A stretch of DNA of 64,000 bases from positions 2,790,001 through 2,854,000 of the forward strand of contig CAWIKL010000001.1 in NCBI GenBank assembly GCA_963836665.1, written 5' to 3'. Numbering within the stretch: position 1 is the first letter of the stretch; each line of letters begins with the position of its first letter. Below are positions 36,451 to 44,836 of the stretch, piece after piece. The DNA comes from JAICSD01 sp963836665. GTDB taxonomy: Bacteria > Acidobacteriota > Vicinamibacteria > Vicinamibacterales > 2-12-FULL-66-21. Under the pieces are notes generated by a model, which was not told the origin of the DNA, did not search any database, and saw only the letters and a program-made list of their open reading frames with translations. The translations under genes were made by a program, and so were the position numbers.

Positions 36451-37188
36451 ATGCGAGCCACATCCATGACATCCAAGCTCCTGCGCTGCGTGTTCCTGGC
36501 GGCCCTGGTGGCAGCCGTGTCGAGCCCGGTCCTGGCGGGTGATCTCAAGCTCACCATGCAAAACGGCCGGGTCACCCTTATCGCCACCGATGTCCCGGTG
36601 CGCCAGATTCTCCAGGAGTGGGCCCGCGTCGGCCAGACGAGAATCGTCAACGTGGAAAGGCTCAGCGGGCCGAACCTGACGCTGCAGCTGATCGACACGC
36701 CTGAGCGCGACGCGCTCGACATCATCCTGCGCTCGGCCAACGGTTACATTGCTGCGCCGCGGACGACGCCCGTGGCAGGCGCCGCGATCTACGACCGCAT
36801 CACCATCTTCATGTCGCTGACGAAGGCCCCGGCGCAGGTGGCGAGCGCCGCGCCGCCACCAACGTTCCAGCGCCCGCCACAGCCTGATGAAGACGAGCCG
36901 ATCAACGTGCAGATGCCGCCGCAGATGATCAACCCGGCCAATGGCCAGCCGCAGAACGCGCAGTATCCCGGCATCCCGGCGCAACTGCCGCCGAACCTGC
37001 AGCAGCAGCTGCAGCAGCAGATGCAGGGCCTGCCCGCGCCAGGCGTCAGCCCAGTGCCAGGTCCGCTCACGGCGCCGCGTCCAGGCGCGTTGCCGCAGCC
37101 GGTGATGCCGCCCGGCGTGGTCAACCCGTACCAAACGGTGCCGGTCAAGCCTGGTGGCGGCGGTCCCGGCGGCTCGAACCAGGAATAA
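36451..37188 (+). CDS. Exported protein with secretin/TonB N-terminal-like (STN) domain and Pro/Gln-rich tail
   Basis: Protein of up to 245 residues with a signal peptide ending near VLAGD (about residue 30). Residues 31-115 (LKLTMQNGRVTLIATDVPVR onward, IVNVERLSGPNLTLQLID) look like the short STN domain found before secretins and TonB-dependent receptors. Residues 130-245 are rich in Pro, Gln and Gly and probably disordered. A TATACT box lies 4 bp before this ATG, so the in-frame ATG at 36466 may be the true start; it also gives a good signal peptide. No secretin domain follows, so it may be an accessory periplasmic protein. Confidence 0.75.
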   Translation: MRATSMTSKLLRCVFLAALVAAVSSPVLAGDLKLTMQNGRVTLIATDVPVRQILQEWARVGQTRIVNVERLSGPNLTLQLIDTPERDALDIILRSANGYIAAPRTTPVAGAAIYDRITIFMSLTKAPAQVASAAPPPTFQRPPQPDEDEPINVQMPPQMINPANGQPQNAQYPGIPAQLPPNLQQQLQQQMQGLPAPGVSPVPGPLTAPRPGALPQPVMPPGVVNPYQTVPVKPGGGGPGGSNQE

Positions 37189-37209
37189 GCCGACCAGGCA
37201 GAACGCCTG

Positions 37210-37215
37210 TACAAT
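37210..37215 (+). promoter_or_regulatory. Possible -10 element of a leaderless transcript
   Basis: TACAAT lies exactly 7 bases before the ATG at 37223. Transcription would begin at or next to the start codon. No clear -35 hexamer is visible at 16-18 bp upstream. Confidence 0.45.
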
Positions 37216-37222
37216 CCGAGCG

Positions 37223-37930
37223 ATGCCGAACCCCGAGCTGGTGCGCGGTGGTGAATATGCCGCGCGCGGGGATTACCACCGTACGCTCGATCCCTCCTGG
37301 GACTACTACCCGACGTATCTGGCCAAGCTCGACGCCGTGCGCGGCTACCTGAACGCCCTGCCGGCGGCGACGCGCGTGCTCGACGCCGGTTGTGGAGAAG
37401 GGGTTCTCGTCGAGGAGTACGCGTCGCGGCTGAGCATCACCGGCGTGGACGCGCACTACACGTCCAAACATGTGACGGCGGGCTCCCTGATGGCGCTGCC
37501 GTTTCCCGACGGCGCGTTCGATCGCGCGCTCTGCCTTGATGTGCTCGAGCACCTCGAGTTCGCCGATCAGCCACGCGCCTTCGCCGAGTTGCATCGCGTC
37601 GTCGCGCCGGGCGGCCAGCTGCTCGTGTCGATACCGAATCTGGCGCACCTGCAGTCGCGCATCCAGTTCCTGCTGCGAGGACGCCTCATCCGCACCGCCT
37701 CCGAGCTGAAGCATCCCGGGGACCGGCCGGTCTTCGAGTACCTGCAGCTGGCGCGTCGCACCGGGTTCACGCTGATCCGGCGCCGTGGCATCTTTCCGAC
37801 CCTGCCGGTCGTGACGCATCTCGTACGCCAGCATCCGCGCGCCCTGGCGCCGCTGCACCGCGCGCTGACAGCGCTCCTGCCGGTACCGGGGTGGTGCTTC
37901 CTGAACCTGCTCACCTTCCGCCGGGACTGA
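37223..37930 (+). CDS. Class I SAM-dependent methyltransferase
   Basis: Protein of 235 residues from ATG 37223. SAM-binding motif I is VLDAGCGEGVL (about 52-62), with ITGVDAHY, LCLDVLEHLEF and the GGQLLVSIPN strand typical of the Methyltransf_11 group. The C-terminal 60 residues contain a short hydrophobic stretch (ALLPVPGWCFLNLL). It precedes the flippase by 6 bp and probably methylates a glycan intermediate or lipid; the substrate is unknown. Confidence 0.85.
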   Translation: MPNPELVRGGEYAARGDYHRTLDPSWDYYPTYLAKLDAVRGYLNALPAATRVLDAGCGEGVLVEEYASRLSITGVDAHYTSKHVTAGSLMALPFPDGAFDRALCLDVLEHLEFADQPRAFAELHRVVAPGGQLLVSIPNLAHLQSRIQFLLRGRLIRTASELKHPGDRPVFEYLQLARRTGFTLIRRRGIFPTLPVVTHLVRQHPRALAPLHRALTALLPVPGWCFLNLLTFRRD

Positions 37931-37936
37931 GCGCGT

Positions 37937-39554
37937 TTGTTCCACAAGATTCGCGAACTATCGAAGAACATTACCGTCTACGGCCTCGGCGACGTCGCCG
38001 TCTCGATCGTCAGCTTCTTCCTGCTCCCCATCTACGTCCTCTACTTCAATGCCGCCGACTACGGCGTCATCAACGTGCTCATCAGCATGGAGGTCATCGC
38101 CAAGATCGTTTTTCGCTTCGGGCTCGACGGCTCGTTCATGCGCTTCTACTACGACTCCGAAGGATGGAAGCGGCAGCAGATGGCGAGCACGATCTTCTTC
38201 TTCCTGCTCGCGCTCGACGGCACGGTCCTGTTGGTACTGCTTGCCGCCGCGCCCCGGCTCTCGGTCTCGCTCCTGGGCAGCGCCGCCTACGTGCACGCCC
38301 TGCGGCTGATGCTGGTGAACACCTTCGCCATCGGGTTCACCTTCATCCCGTTCCACGTGCTGCGCATGGAACAGCGGACCAAGACATTCAGCCTGCTGAC
38401 GCTCGCGCGTTCGGTGTTGACGATCGTGATCCGGCTCGTCGTGGTGACCCAGCTCGGCATGGGGGTGACCGGCCTCTACCTGGCCGACCTGCTGGTCACG
38501 GCGGCGATCATGGCGGCGTTGGTTCCGTGGTTCCTGCCGCTCGTGCGCCCGATGTTCTCGGCGGATTCACTGCGCGAGTCGCTGCAGTTCGGTCTGCCGC
38601 GCGTGCCGCACGCTGCGGCGCAGCAGATCACCGCCGTCGGCGACAAGTTCATCCTGACCCTGTTCGTTCCACTCGGGGCCATCGGCGTCTACGGGACGTC
38701 GGTGTCGTTCGGGCTGGCTCAAAAGCTGTTCCTGAGCGCGTTCGAGTCAGCCTGGGCGCCGTTCTACTATGCGACGATTCGCGAGCGCGACGCGGCGCGG
38801 GTCTTCCGCACGATCAGTACCTATGGCATCGCGATCCTCGCGTTGTTGACGGCGGGCGTTTCGGCGGTCGGCCGCGACGCCCTGCGCGCGATGACGCACG
38901 GCCGCATCCTGCCGCCGCTCGATCGCGGGTGGCACGACGTCTCGCTGATCGTCGCCTTCACCTCGCTCGGCGTGTTCTTTCAAGGCATCTACCTGCTGAC
39001 GTCGATCGGTCTCAACATTACGAAACAGACCCACTACTATCCGGTCGCCACGATCACCGCCGCGAGCGTCAACGTCGGGCTCAACTTCCTGCTCATCCCG
39101 CGATTGGGCATCGTCGGCGCCGGCTGGGCGAATGCGGTGGCCTATGCACTGCAGGCCGCCCTGGGCTACATGCTGTCGCAGCGCTTCTACCGGATCGAGT
39201 ACCGAGTGGGGACGGATCGCGCGCGTGTGCGGGGCGGCGGCCGTGGCCTATGCCGTGGCCATGGCGCTGCCGGAAATGCGCCCCGCGATCGATCCACATA
39301 AGACCATCGCCTGGCTACCTGACGTGCTCACGCGCGGGACGGCGGTTGTCGTGGTGTTCGCCGGCCTCCTCACCGTTACCGGCTTCTTTCATCAGGAGGA
39401 GATCGACCGCCTGCGCGCCCTGCGCAGCCGTAGCCAGCCGCAGGCGCGCTCACTACGCGCCACTGACAGCACGGAAATGGCCGGCGAGATCGTCGCCACC
39501 GATCTCGTGACGCCGGCGGCGGACTACGCGGATCCTGCGGACAAAGGGCAATGA
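37937..39554 (+). CDS. Wzx-like oligosaccharide flippase, interrupted by a one-base frameshift
   Basis: Polytopic protein of the polysaccharide-transporter/MOP group, expected to flip lipid-linked oligosaccharides across the inner membrane. The first frame starts at TTG 37937 (ITVYGLGDVAVSIVSFFLL) and encodes about twelve spans to RIEY at 39202. It then goes off into arginine/glycine-rich sequence ending at 39301. The alternative frame from 39204 continues with two more hydrophobic segments (AAAVAYAVAMALP, TAVVVVFAGLLTVTGFF) to the stop at 39554. Removing one C of GTACC (39199-39203) joins both into about 538 residues. A sequence error is the simplest explanation. Confidence 0.82.
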
Positions 39555-41299
39555 TCCCGGCAGGCCGCGGCGGTCGGTGGATCCTTCCGGCGATCCTGGC
39601 CGGCGCGCTCGGGCTGCGGATCTTCGGCCTGAAGTACGGCCTGCCCTACGTCTACAACCCCGACGAAGTGGCGATCATGTCGCGCGCGCTCGCCCTTGCC
39701 AAAGGGGACATGAACCCGCACAACTTTCTCTATCCGTCCCTGTACTTCTACGCACTGTTGGGCTGGGAAGGCCTCAGCGCGCTGTTCGCGGTCGCGACTG
39801 GCGCGCTGCCGTCGTTTGGCGCGTTCCAGCGCGAGTTCTTCGTCGATCCGACGCGCGTGTTCGTGGCGGGACGGCTGTTCACGGCGCTGCTCGGCACGGC
39901 CACTGTGGCGACGACGGCGCGGCTGGCCGGGCGGCTGGCCGGCGCGCGCGCGGGCCTCATTGCCGGACTGCTGCTGGCCGTCGCGCCGCTTCACGTCCTC
40001 AATTCGCACTATGTGAAGCACGACGTGCCGGTCACGCTGCTGATCGTGCTCGCGTATCTCGTCTACTGGGAACTGTGGAATGGACCAGGCGATCGGGACC
40101 GGGCTGTCCCGACTGGTCGCGATCTCCCGACCGACCGCGCAGGCTACCATCTCCTGGTTGGTGCGGCCGTCCTCACTGGCCTGGCATTCTCCACGCACTA
40201 TTACGCCATTTTCCTCGCCGTCCCACTGGCGTGGAGCGCGGCGCGAGGCGCACGCGACACATCCGAAGCGATCACGCGAATCACGATCGCCGCCGCCGTC
40301 AGCGCCGTCGTCTTCTTCGCCTGTTCGCCGTTCATCCTCGCCGAGCCTGCCACCGCGCTGCGCGACATCCGCGCCAATCGGCAGATCGTCGTCGACCGCG
40401 CCGTCGGAGAGATCGGCTACTGGGGAAACGCGCTCCGCTACCTGCAGCTGCTGGTGTTCGAGACGGTTGGCGTCCCGACCGCGGTCGCGGCCGCGATCGG
40501 CGTGGTCGGTGGCCTGTTCCGCGGCACGGCGCGCACCGCCTGGCTGCTCGCGTTTCCGGCGCCGTTCCTGCTGTTCATCTTCAGCACCTACCCGGCCAGC
40601 CGTTATCTCGTCCCGCTGACCCCGTTCATCGCCATCTCGGCCGCGATCACGTTCGAGAGCCTCGCGCAGCGGACGGCGCCGCGCACGGTCGCGGCCGTCG
40701 CCGTCGCCGTCGCGGCCGTGGCCGCGGCCGAGAGCCTGCGCGCCGACGCCTTTATCCGGCAGACCGACACGCGGACGCTCGCGCACGACTTCGTGACCGC
40801 GCGCGTCGCGGGCGGGTCAACCATCCTGCTGCAGCCATACTCGGTCGTGCTCGAGGCGACAGCCGAATCGCTGCGCGAAGCGGTGGCGCGGTCCGGGCGC
40901 GACATGCCGACCAAGACGCGGTTCCAGATCGATCGCCGCCCTTACCCGTCGCCAAGTTACAGGCTCATCTATATCGGACGTGGCCTAGATGCCGACAAAC
41001 TATACGTGCCGCAGGAGGTACTCGACGCGGACCCGCTCGGCCGGCTGCGCGCGGAACACGTGGCGTTCGTCGTCCTGAAACGGTACAATGACGAGGCTCC
41101 TGCAATGCAGCCGCTAACGGCCGTGCTGGCCCGGGACGGCCGACGGCTCGCCGCGTTCTCGCCGTATCGGGCGGACGCGGACGCGCGGCCCGAGCCCTTC
41201 CTGCACAACACGGATGCACGAATAATGGGGGCGCTCGAGCGCTCCGGCCCGGTAGTGGAGATCTGGCAGGTCAATATCGGTGGTGGTCCTGGTACGTAA
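39551..41299 (+). CDS. GT39/PMT_2-like membrane glycosyltransferase
   Basis: GT-C protein of 582 residues. After the first span it carries VYNPDEVAIMSRALALAKGD (Asp38, Glu39), the acidic motif of the PMT_2 group, followed by FLYPSLYFY. Around ten hydrophobic segments occupy 1-400, and a soluble C-terminal region of about 180 residues follows. The ATG overlaps the end of the flippase gene (ATGA), supporting the reading of the second flippase frame. It overlaps the next radical SAM gene by 20 bp. Confidence 0.8.
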   Translation: MIPAGRGGRWILPAILAGALGLRIFGLKYGLPYVYNPDEVAIMSRALALAKGDMNPHNFLYPSLYFYALLGWEGLSALFAVATGALPSFGAFQREFFVDPTRVFVAGRLFTALLGTATVATTARLAGRLAGARAGLIAGLLLAVAPLHVLNSHYVKHDVPVTLLIVLAYLVYWELWNGPGDRDRAVPTGRDLPTDRAGYHLLVGAAVLTGLAFSTHYYAIFLAVPLAWSAARGARDTSEAITRITIAAAVSAVVFFACSPFILAEPATALRDIRANRQIVVDRAVGEIGYWGNALRYLQLLVFETVGVPTAVAAAIGVVGGLFRGTARTAWLLAFPAPFLLFIFSTYPASRYLVPLTPFIAISAAITFESLAQRTAPRTVAAVAVAVAAVAAAESLRADAFIRQTDTRTLAHDFVTARVAGGSTILLQPYSVVLEATAESLREAVARSGRDMPTKTRFQIDRRPYPSPSYRLIYIGRGLDADKLYVPQEVLDADPLGRLRAEHVAFVVLKRYNDEAPAMQPLTAVLARDGRRLAAFSPYRADADARPEPFLHNTDARIMGALERSGPVVEIWQVNIGGGPGT

Positions 41300-42512
41300 A
41301 CTGCGCGATCGACTCGCTTCGCAGGCGCGGGCGCTGCCGCTGGCTCGGCACGCCTGGGCGCGCTATCGAAAGCGCAAGTACGAAGACCGCGTCCAGCGCT
41401 TCGTCGCCGACGGCAGCGGCCGCGCCGACCGCCTGCCCATGGGCGCGGTCTACGAAGCGACGATGCGCTGCAACCTGCATTGCGAGTTCTGCTACGTGGG
41501 CGACCTCCTCAACATCGAAGGAGAATGGCGGGAGGAGCTGACGCTCGAGGCGCTGGCCAAGGCGTTCCCCGAGCAGCGGGGGTTCCAGATCAGCCTGACC
41601 GGCGGCGAGATCTTCATGCGGAAAGACATCCTTTCCGTGCTCGATCTGTTTCGCGAAAAGGGCTACGCCTGCGGGTATCTCACGACCAACGGCACGATCA
41701 TCACCGAGGAGCGCGCCGAGGCGCTCGCCGAGCTGGCCGCGAAGGGGTTCCTCAAGCACATCAGCGTGTCGGTGGATGGGCCGAAGGATCTGCATGACGT
41801 CGCCCGCGGCCTCAAAGGCACCTTCGAGCGGACGACCGCGGGCTTGAAGCGGCTGCAGGACGCGGCGCGTCGCAAAGACGCCCCGCTCCGCGTCAGCATC
41901 AACACCACGGTCGCACACGAGAGCCTCGAGGCGCTCGACAAGATGGTCGACGTGGCCGAGGAACTCGGCGTCGACGCGATCGGCCTCAATCATCTGATGT
42001 TCAGCACGCCCGAGGAAGTCGCCGAAACGGTCCGGATCATCGGCGCTCCCGATGCGTCGGTGATCGCCACCTTCGTCACGGCGGATCCCGGCATCGACGT
42101 CGAGCGTGTGCGATCGCAGGTGCACGCGCTGGCGACGAAGTGCCGGGAGAAGAACGTCCTGTTCGACTACCGGCCGAAGGTCCACACGCCGCTCATCGAC
42201 AGCTACTACACGCCGGGTACGAAACTGAACGGCCGCTGCCTCTATCCGTTCCTGCACGCGCGCGTCTCGTTCTCCGGGAAGGCCTATTTCTGTCCGTTTA
42301 TCCGGGTCGAAGTCGGCGACCTCACGACCTCGTCACTCGAAGAGGTCTGGAACGGTGAACGGTACGTCGAGATGCGGCGGCGGCTCCTCGAACACGGTAT
42401 CTTTCCGGTATGCCGGCGCTGCTGCAAAGTGGAGTTGGCGCCGGAGCCCGCAGTCGCGACGGCGGACCTGCCCAAGCGGCGCGCGATTCCCATGACGGTG
42501 GTGCACGGCTGA
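41280..42512 (+). CDS. Radical SAM protein with SPASM-like C-terminus
   Basis: Protein of 410 residues. The cluster motif is CNLHCEFC (Cys64, Cys68, Cys71), followed by SLTGGEIFMRKD and LTTNGTIITEE, typical of radical SAM/SPASM enzymes. The C-terminal region has CLYPFLHARVSFSGKAYFC and PVCRRCCKVEL, cysteines for auxiliary clusters. The start is GTG 41280 or the next codon GTG 41283; both lie inside the preceding gene. Substrate unknown; two other radical SAM genes are in the same locus. Confidence 0.87.
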   Translation: MVVLVRKLRDRLASQARALPLARHAWARYRKRKYEDRVQRFVADGSGRADRLPMGAVYEATMRCNLHCEFCYVGDLLNIEGEWREELTLEALAKAFPEQRGFQISLTGGEIFMRKDILSVLDLFREKGYACGYLTTNGTIITEERAEALAELAAKGFLKHISVSVDGPKDLHDVARGLKGTFERTTAGLKRLQDAARRKDAPLRVSINTTVAHESLEALDKMVDVAEELGVDAIGLNHLMFSTPEEVAETVRIIGAPDASVIATFVTADPGIDVERVRSQVHALATKCREKNVLFDYRPKVHTPLIDSYYTPGTKLNGRCLYPFLHARVSFSGKAYFCPFIRVEVGDLTTSSLEEVWNGERYVEMRRRLLEHGIFPVCRRCCKVELAPEPAVATADLPKRRAIPMTVVHG

Positions 42513-44017
42513 TGGTCACTCTCGGACAGAAGACGCTGCTCGTCAATCCGCCGCTCGTCGATGGCGTCGCCTTCACCCGGCAAGGACGCTGCCAGGAACG
42601 CGAGGAAGTACTGGGCACGACCAAACCGCCCTACACGCTGGCGCTTCTCGCCGCGCTCTTCCGGGGTGTCGGTCTTGACGTCAGGCTCGTCGATCTCACG
42701 GCGAGCGGCGAGACGGTCGAAGATCTCATCGTCGAGCTCGATCGCGACGGCTTCCGCCCGACGTTGATCCTCTATCCGAGCACCACCCCGACGCTCGGCG
42801 CCGACACCTACGAGATCGCCAAGCTGAAGGCGCGCTACGGTGCCCCGCTCTTCAACTTCGGCCCGCACGCCTCGACGGTGCCGGCGGCCTCGATGCAGCG
42901 CACCCCGCAGGTGGACGGCATGTTCGTCGGCGAGCCCGAGGATGGCGCCTTGGCGCTGGCGCAACTCGACTCGATCGATCGGATCGGAACGATCCCCAGT
43001 CTGACCTGGCGCCGTGGCGACGTCATCGTGCCCCACAGCGCGCAGGGGAGCTACGCCGGCTTTCTGGCCATGCCTTACCCGGCCTGGGATCTGGTTCCGT
43101 TGAAGTCGTACAACCTGCCGCTGGTCAACCGCCCCTACACCATCGTCGAAACCAGCCGCGGCTGCCCCTACGCGTGCGATTTCTGTGTCGCCCCGATCCA
43201 CCAGGGACACAAGTTCCGCGAGCGCAGCGCCAAGGCCATCGTCGACGAGATCGAGCGGGGCTACCGCGAGCACGGGCTCGACTTCTTCTATCTCTGGGGG
43301 GACACGGTCACGCTGAACGTGAAGTCCTTCTCGGCATTCTGCGACGAGCTCATCGCGCGCAAGCTGCCGATCCAGTGGCTGAGCAACGCGCGCGCCGACA
43401 ACCTCACCGATCCGGCCTTCGCCCACCGCCTGCGCAAGGCCGGCTGCTGGATGCTGGCAATGGGCATCGAGACCGAGTCGGAAGACATCCGCAAGGACAT
43501 GGTCAAGCGCCTCGAGCGGGACAAGATCCAGCTCGCGATCAAGAACATGCGCGAGGCCGGTATCCGCTCGTTCGCGTTCTTCATCTTCGGCTACCCGGGT
43601 GAGACGATCGAGACCATCAACCAGACGATCCAGTACGCCATCGAGCTCGACCCCGACTTTGCCAACTTCTATCCGGCGGTACCGTACCCGGGCACGGAGC
43701 TGTACAACAAGGCGGTGCGCGACGGACTGCTCGCCGGCGAGGACTGGTCGCGGATGGAATACTCCTATTACCTGCTGCGCGGCAACGGCCTCGACGAGCA
43801 GGTCGTGATGGACGCCGTCAACCGCGCCAAGCGGCGGTTCTTCATGCGGCCGAAGTATCTGGCCCGCAAGTTCGGTGACGTGGTCAAGCTCGCCGCGACC
43901 AAACCGCACATCTTCGGCCAGATCGCCAGCCGCACGATCTTCGGCGCGAAGATCCCGCCGCCGGCGCGGGTCAAGACTTCCGCCGCGCTGCCGGAAAGCG
44001 CGACAGCCCAGCGATAA
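42512..44017 (+). CDS. B12-type radical SAM protein
   Basis: Protein of 501 residues. The first 180 residues have the cobalamin-binding-like fold order (LLVNPPLVDG, LFNFGPHASTVPAASM) but no clear DxHxxG base-off cobalamin motif. The radical SAM core has RGCPYACDFC (Cys218, Cys222, Cys225), LWGDTVTLN and FFIFGYPGETIETI. Members of this class methylate or otherwise modify lipids, sugars and peptides. The ATG overlaps the preceding radical SAM stop region, so the two are probably co-translated. Confidence 0.88.
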   Translation: MVTLGQKTLLVNPPLVDGVAFTRQGRCQEREEVLGTTKPPYTLALLAALFRGVGLDVRLVDLTASGETVEDLIVELDRDGFRPTLILYPSTTPTLGADTYEIAKLKARYGAPLFNFGPHASTVPAASMQRTPQVDGMFVGEPEDGALALAQLDSIDRIGTIPSLTWRRGDVIVPHSAQGSYAGFLAMPYPAWDLVPLKSYNLPLVNRPYTIVETSRGCPYACDFCVAPIHQGHKFRERSAKAIVDEIERGYREHGLDFFYLWGDTVTLNVKSFSAFCDELIARKLPIQWLSNARADNLTDPAFAHRLRKAGCWMLAMGIETESEDIRKDMVKRLERDKIQLAIKNMREAGIRSFAFFIFGYPGETIETINQTIQYAIELDPDFANFYPAVPYPGTELYNKAVRDGLLAGEDWSRMEYSYYLLRGNGLDEQVVMDAVNRAKRRFFMRPKYLARKFGDVVKLAATKPHIFGQIASRTIFGAKIPPPARVKTSAALPESATAQR

Positions 44018-44053
44018 AAGACCGCCGCATTTACGCCAGCCAGATCTCTTCGT

Positions 44054-44806
44054 TCAGGGCGGTAGAATGCGGTGCTCCGGCCGCGGCACGGCGTGCTCGC
44101 GCTTGTAGCGGCGTAGGTCGCGGAGCTGCGTCAGGTAACCGGCCGCTTCCTTGAGATTCATCTTGCTCTGCCCAGCCGTGCGCGTCTGGAAGACATAGGG
44201 GGCTTCGAGGACGAGTCTCGGCGCGCTCCGAATCAGGAGTTCGAGGCAGATCTTGAATCCTCCTGCCGAAATCGTCACGCCGCGCGCGAGATCGCGCCGC
44301 ACCAGGAAGAAGCCCGACGTCACGTCGCGGACCGGGGTCAGCCCGCGCGCCAGCAGGCAGGCGAAACGTGACATCAGCTCACGCGAGAAATGCCAGTCAC
44401 CCGTGCCGCCGCCCGGGATGTAACGGCTGCCGATCGCGAAATCGGCGTCCGCGTCGAGCATCGCCTTCAGCATGCGCGGCACCAGCGGCGGGGGATGACT
44501 GAGATCGGCGTCGATGACGCCGACGATCTGCGCGTCGCTTGCGGAGAACCCTTCCACGACCGCCGTGCCCAGCCCGAGCTTGCCGGCGCGATGAATTACC
44601 TTGATGGGATACCCAGTGGCCAAATCGTCGGCAACACGCCCGGTCCCATCTGGAGAGTTGTCGTCGACGATAATCAGTTCGCCATCGACGCCGGCCGCCT
44701 GGTAGGCGTCGAAGACCGCTTTGACGAGATCGGGCAGGCGATCGCGTTCGTTATAAGTGGGAACGACCAGCGAGAGCGTCGGAGCGGTGGCGATGCGCTG
44801 CGGCAA
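44054..44806 (-). CDS. Dolichol-phosphate mannose synthase-like GT2
   Basis: GT-A transferase of 250 residues on the opposite strand. LSLVVPTYNERDRLPDLV, IIVDDNSPDGTGRVADDL and GVIDADLSHPP match polyprenol monophosphomannose synthases, and DVTSGFFLVRRDLA is a family motif. No ATG is available near the domain start; TTG at 44806 preceded by AAGGA is the best start, although the open frame runs further upstream into the divergent gene. It is transcribed away from the GT-C gene at 44837. Confidence 0.85.
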   Translation of the reverse strand: MPQRIATAPTLSLVVPTYNERDRLPDLVKAVFDAYQAAGVDGELIIVDDNSPDGTGRVADDLATGYPIKVIHRAGKLGLGTAVVEGFSASDAQIVGVIDADLSHPPPLVPRMLKAMLDADADFAIGSRYIPGGGTGDWHFSRELMSRFACLLARGLTPVRDVTSGFFLVRRDLARGVTISAGGFKICLELLIRSAPRLVLEAPYVFQTRTAGQSKMNLKEAAGYLTQLRDLRRYKREHAVPRPEHRILPP

Positions 44807-44814
44807 GAATCCTT

Positions 44815-44832
44815 GAATTATATTGCTAATTC
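44815..44832. promoter_or_regulatory. AT-rich palindrome between divergent glycan genes
   Basis: GAATTA-N6-TAATTC is a perfect two-fold symmetric site in a very GC-rich region, centred in the 30-bp gap between the divergent start codons at 44806 and 44837. It contains TATAAT on the minus strand (44822-44817) and TATATT on the plus strand (44819-44824). It could be an overlapping promoter pair or an operator. Confidence 0.5.
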
Positions 44833-44836
44833 CCGC

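Noticed and set aside
44021..44063. ACCGCC...GGCGGT inverted repeat between convergent genes as a terminator
   Set aside because: Only six-base arms with a 31-base loop, no T-run, and one arm lies inside coding sequence.
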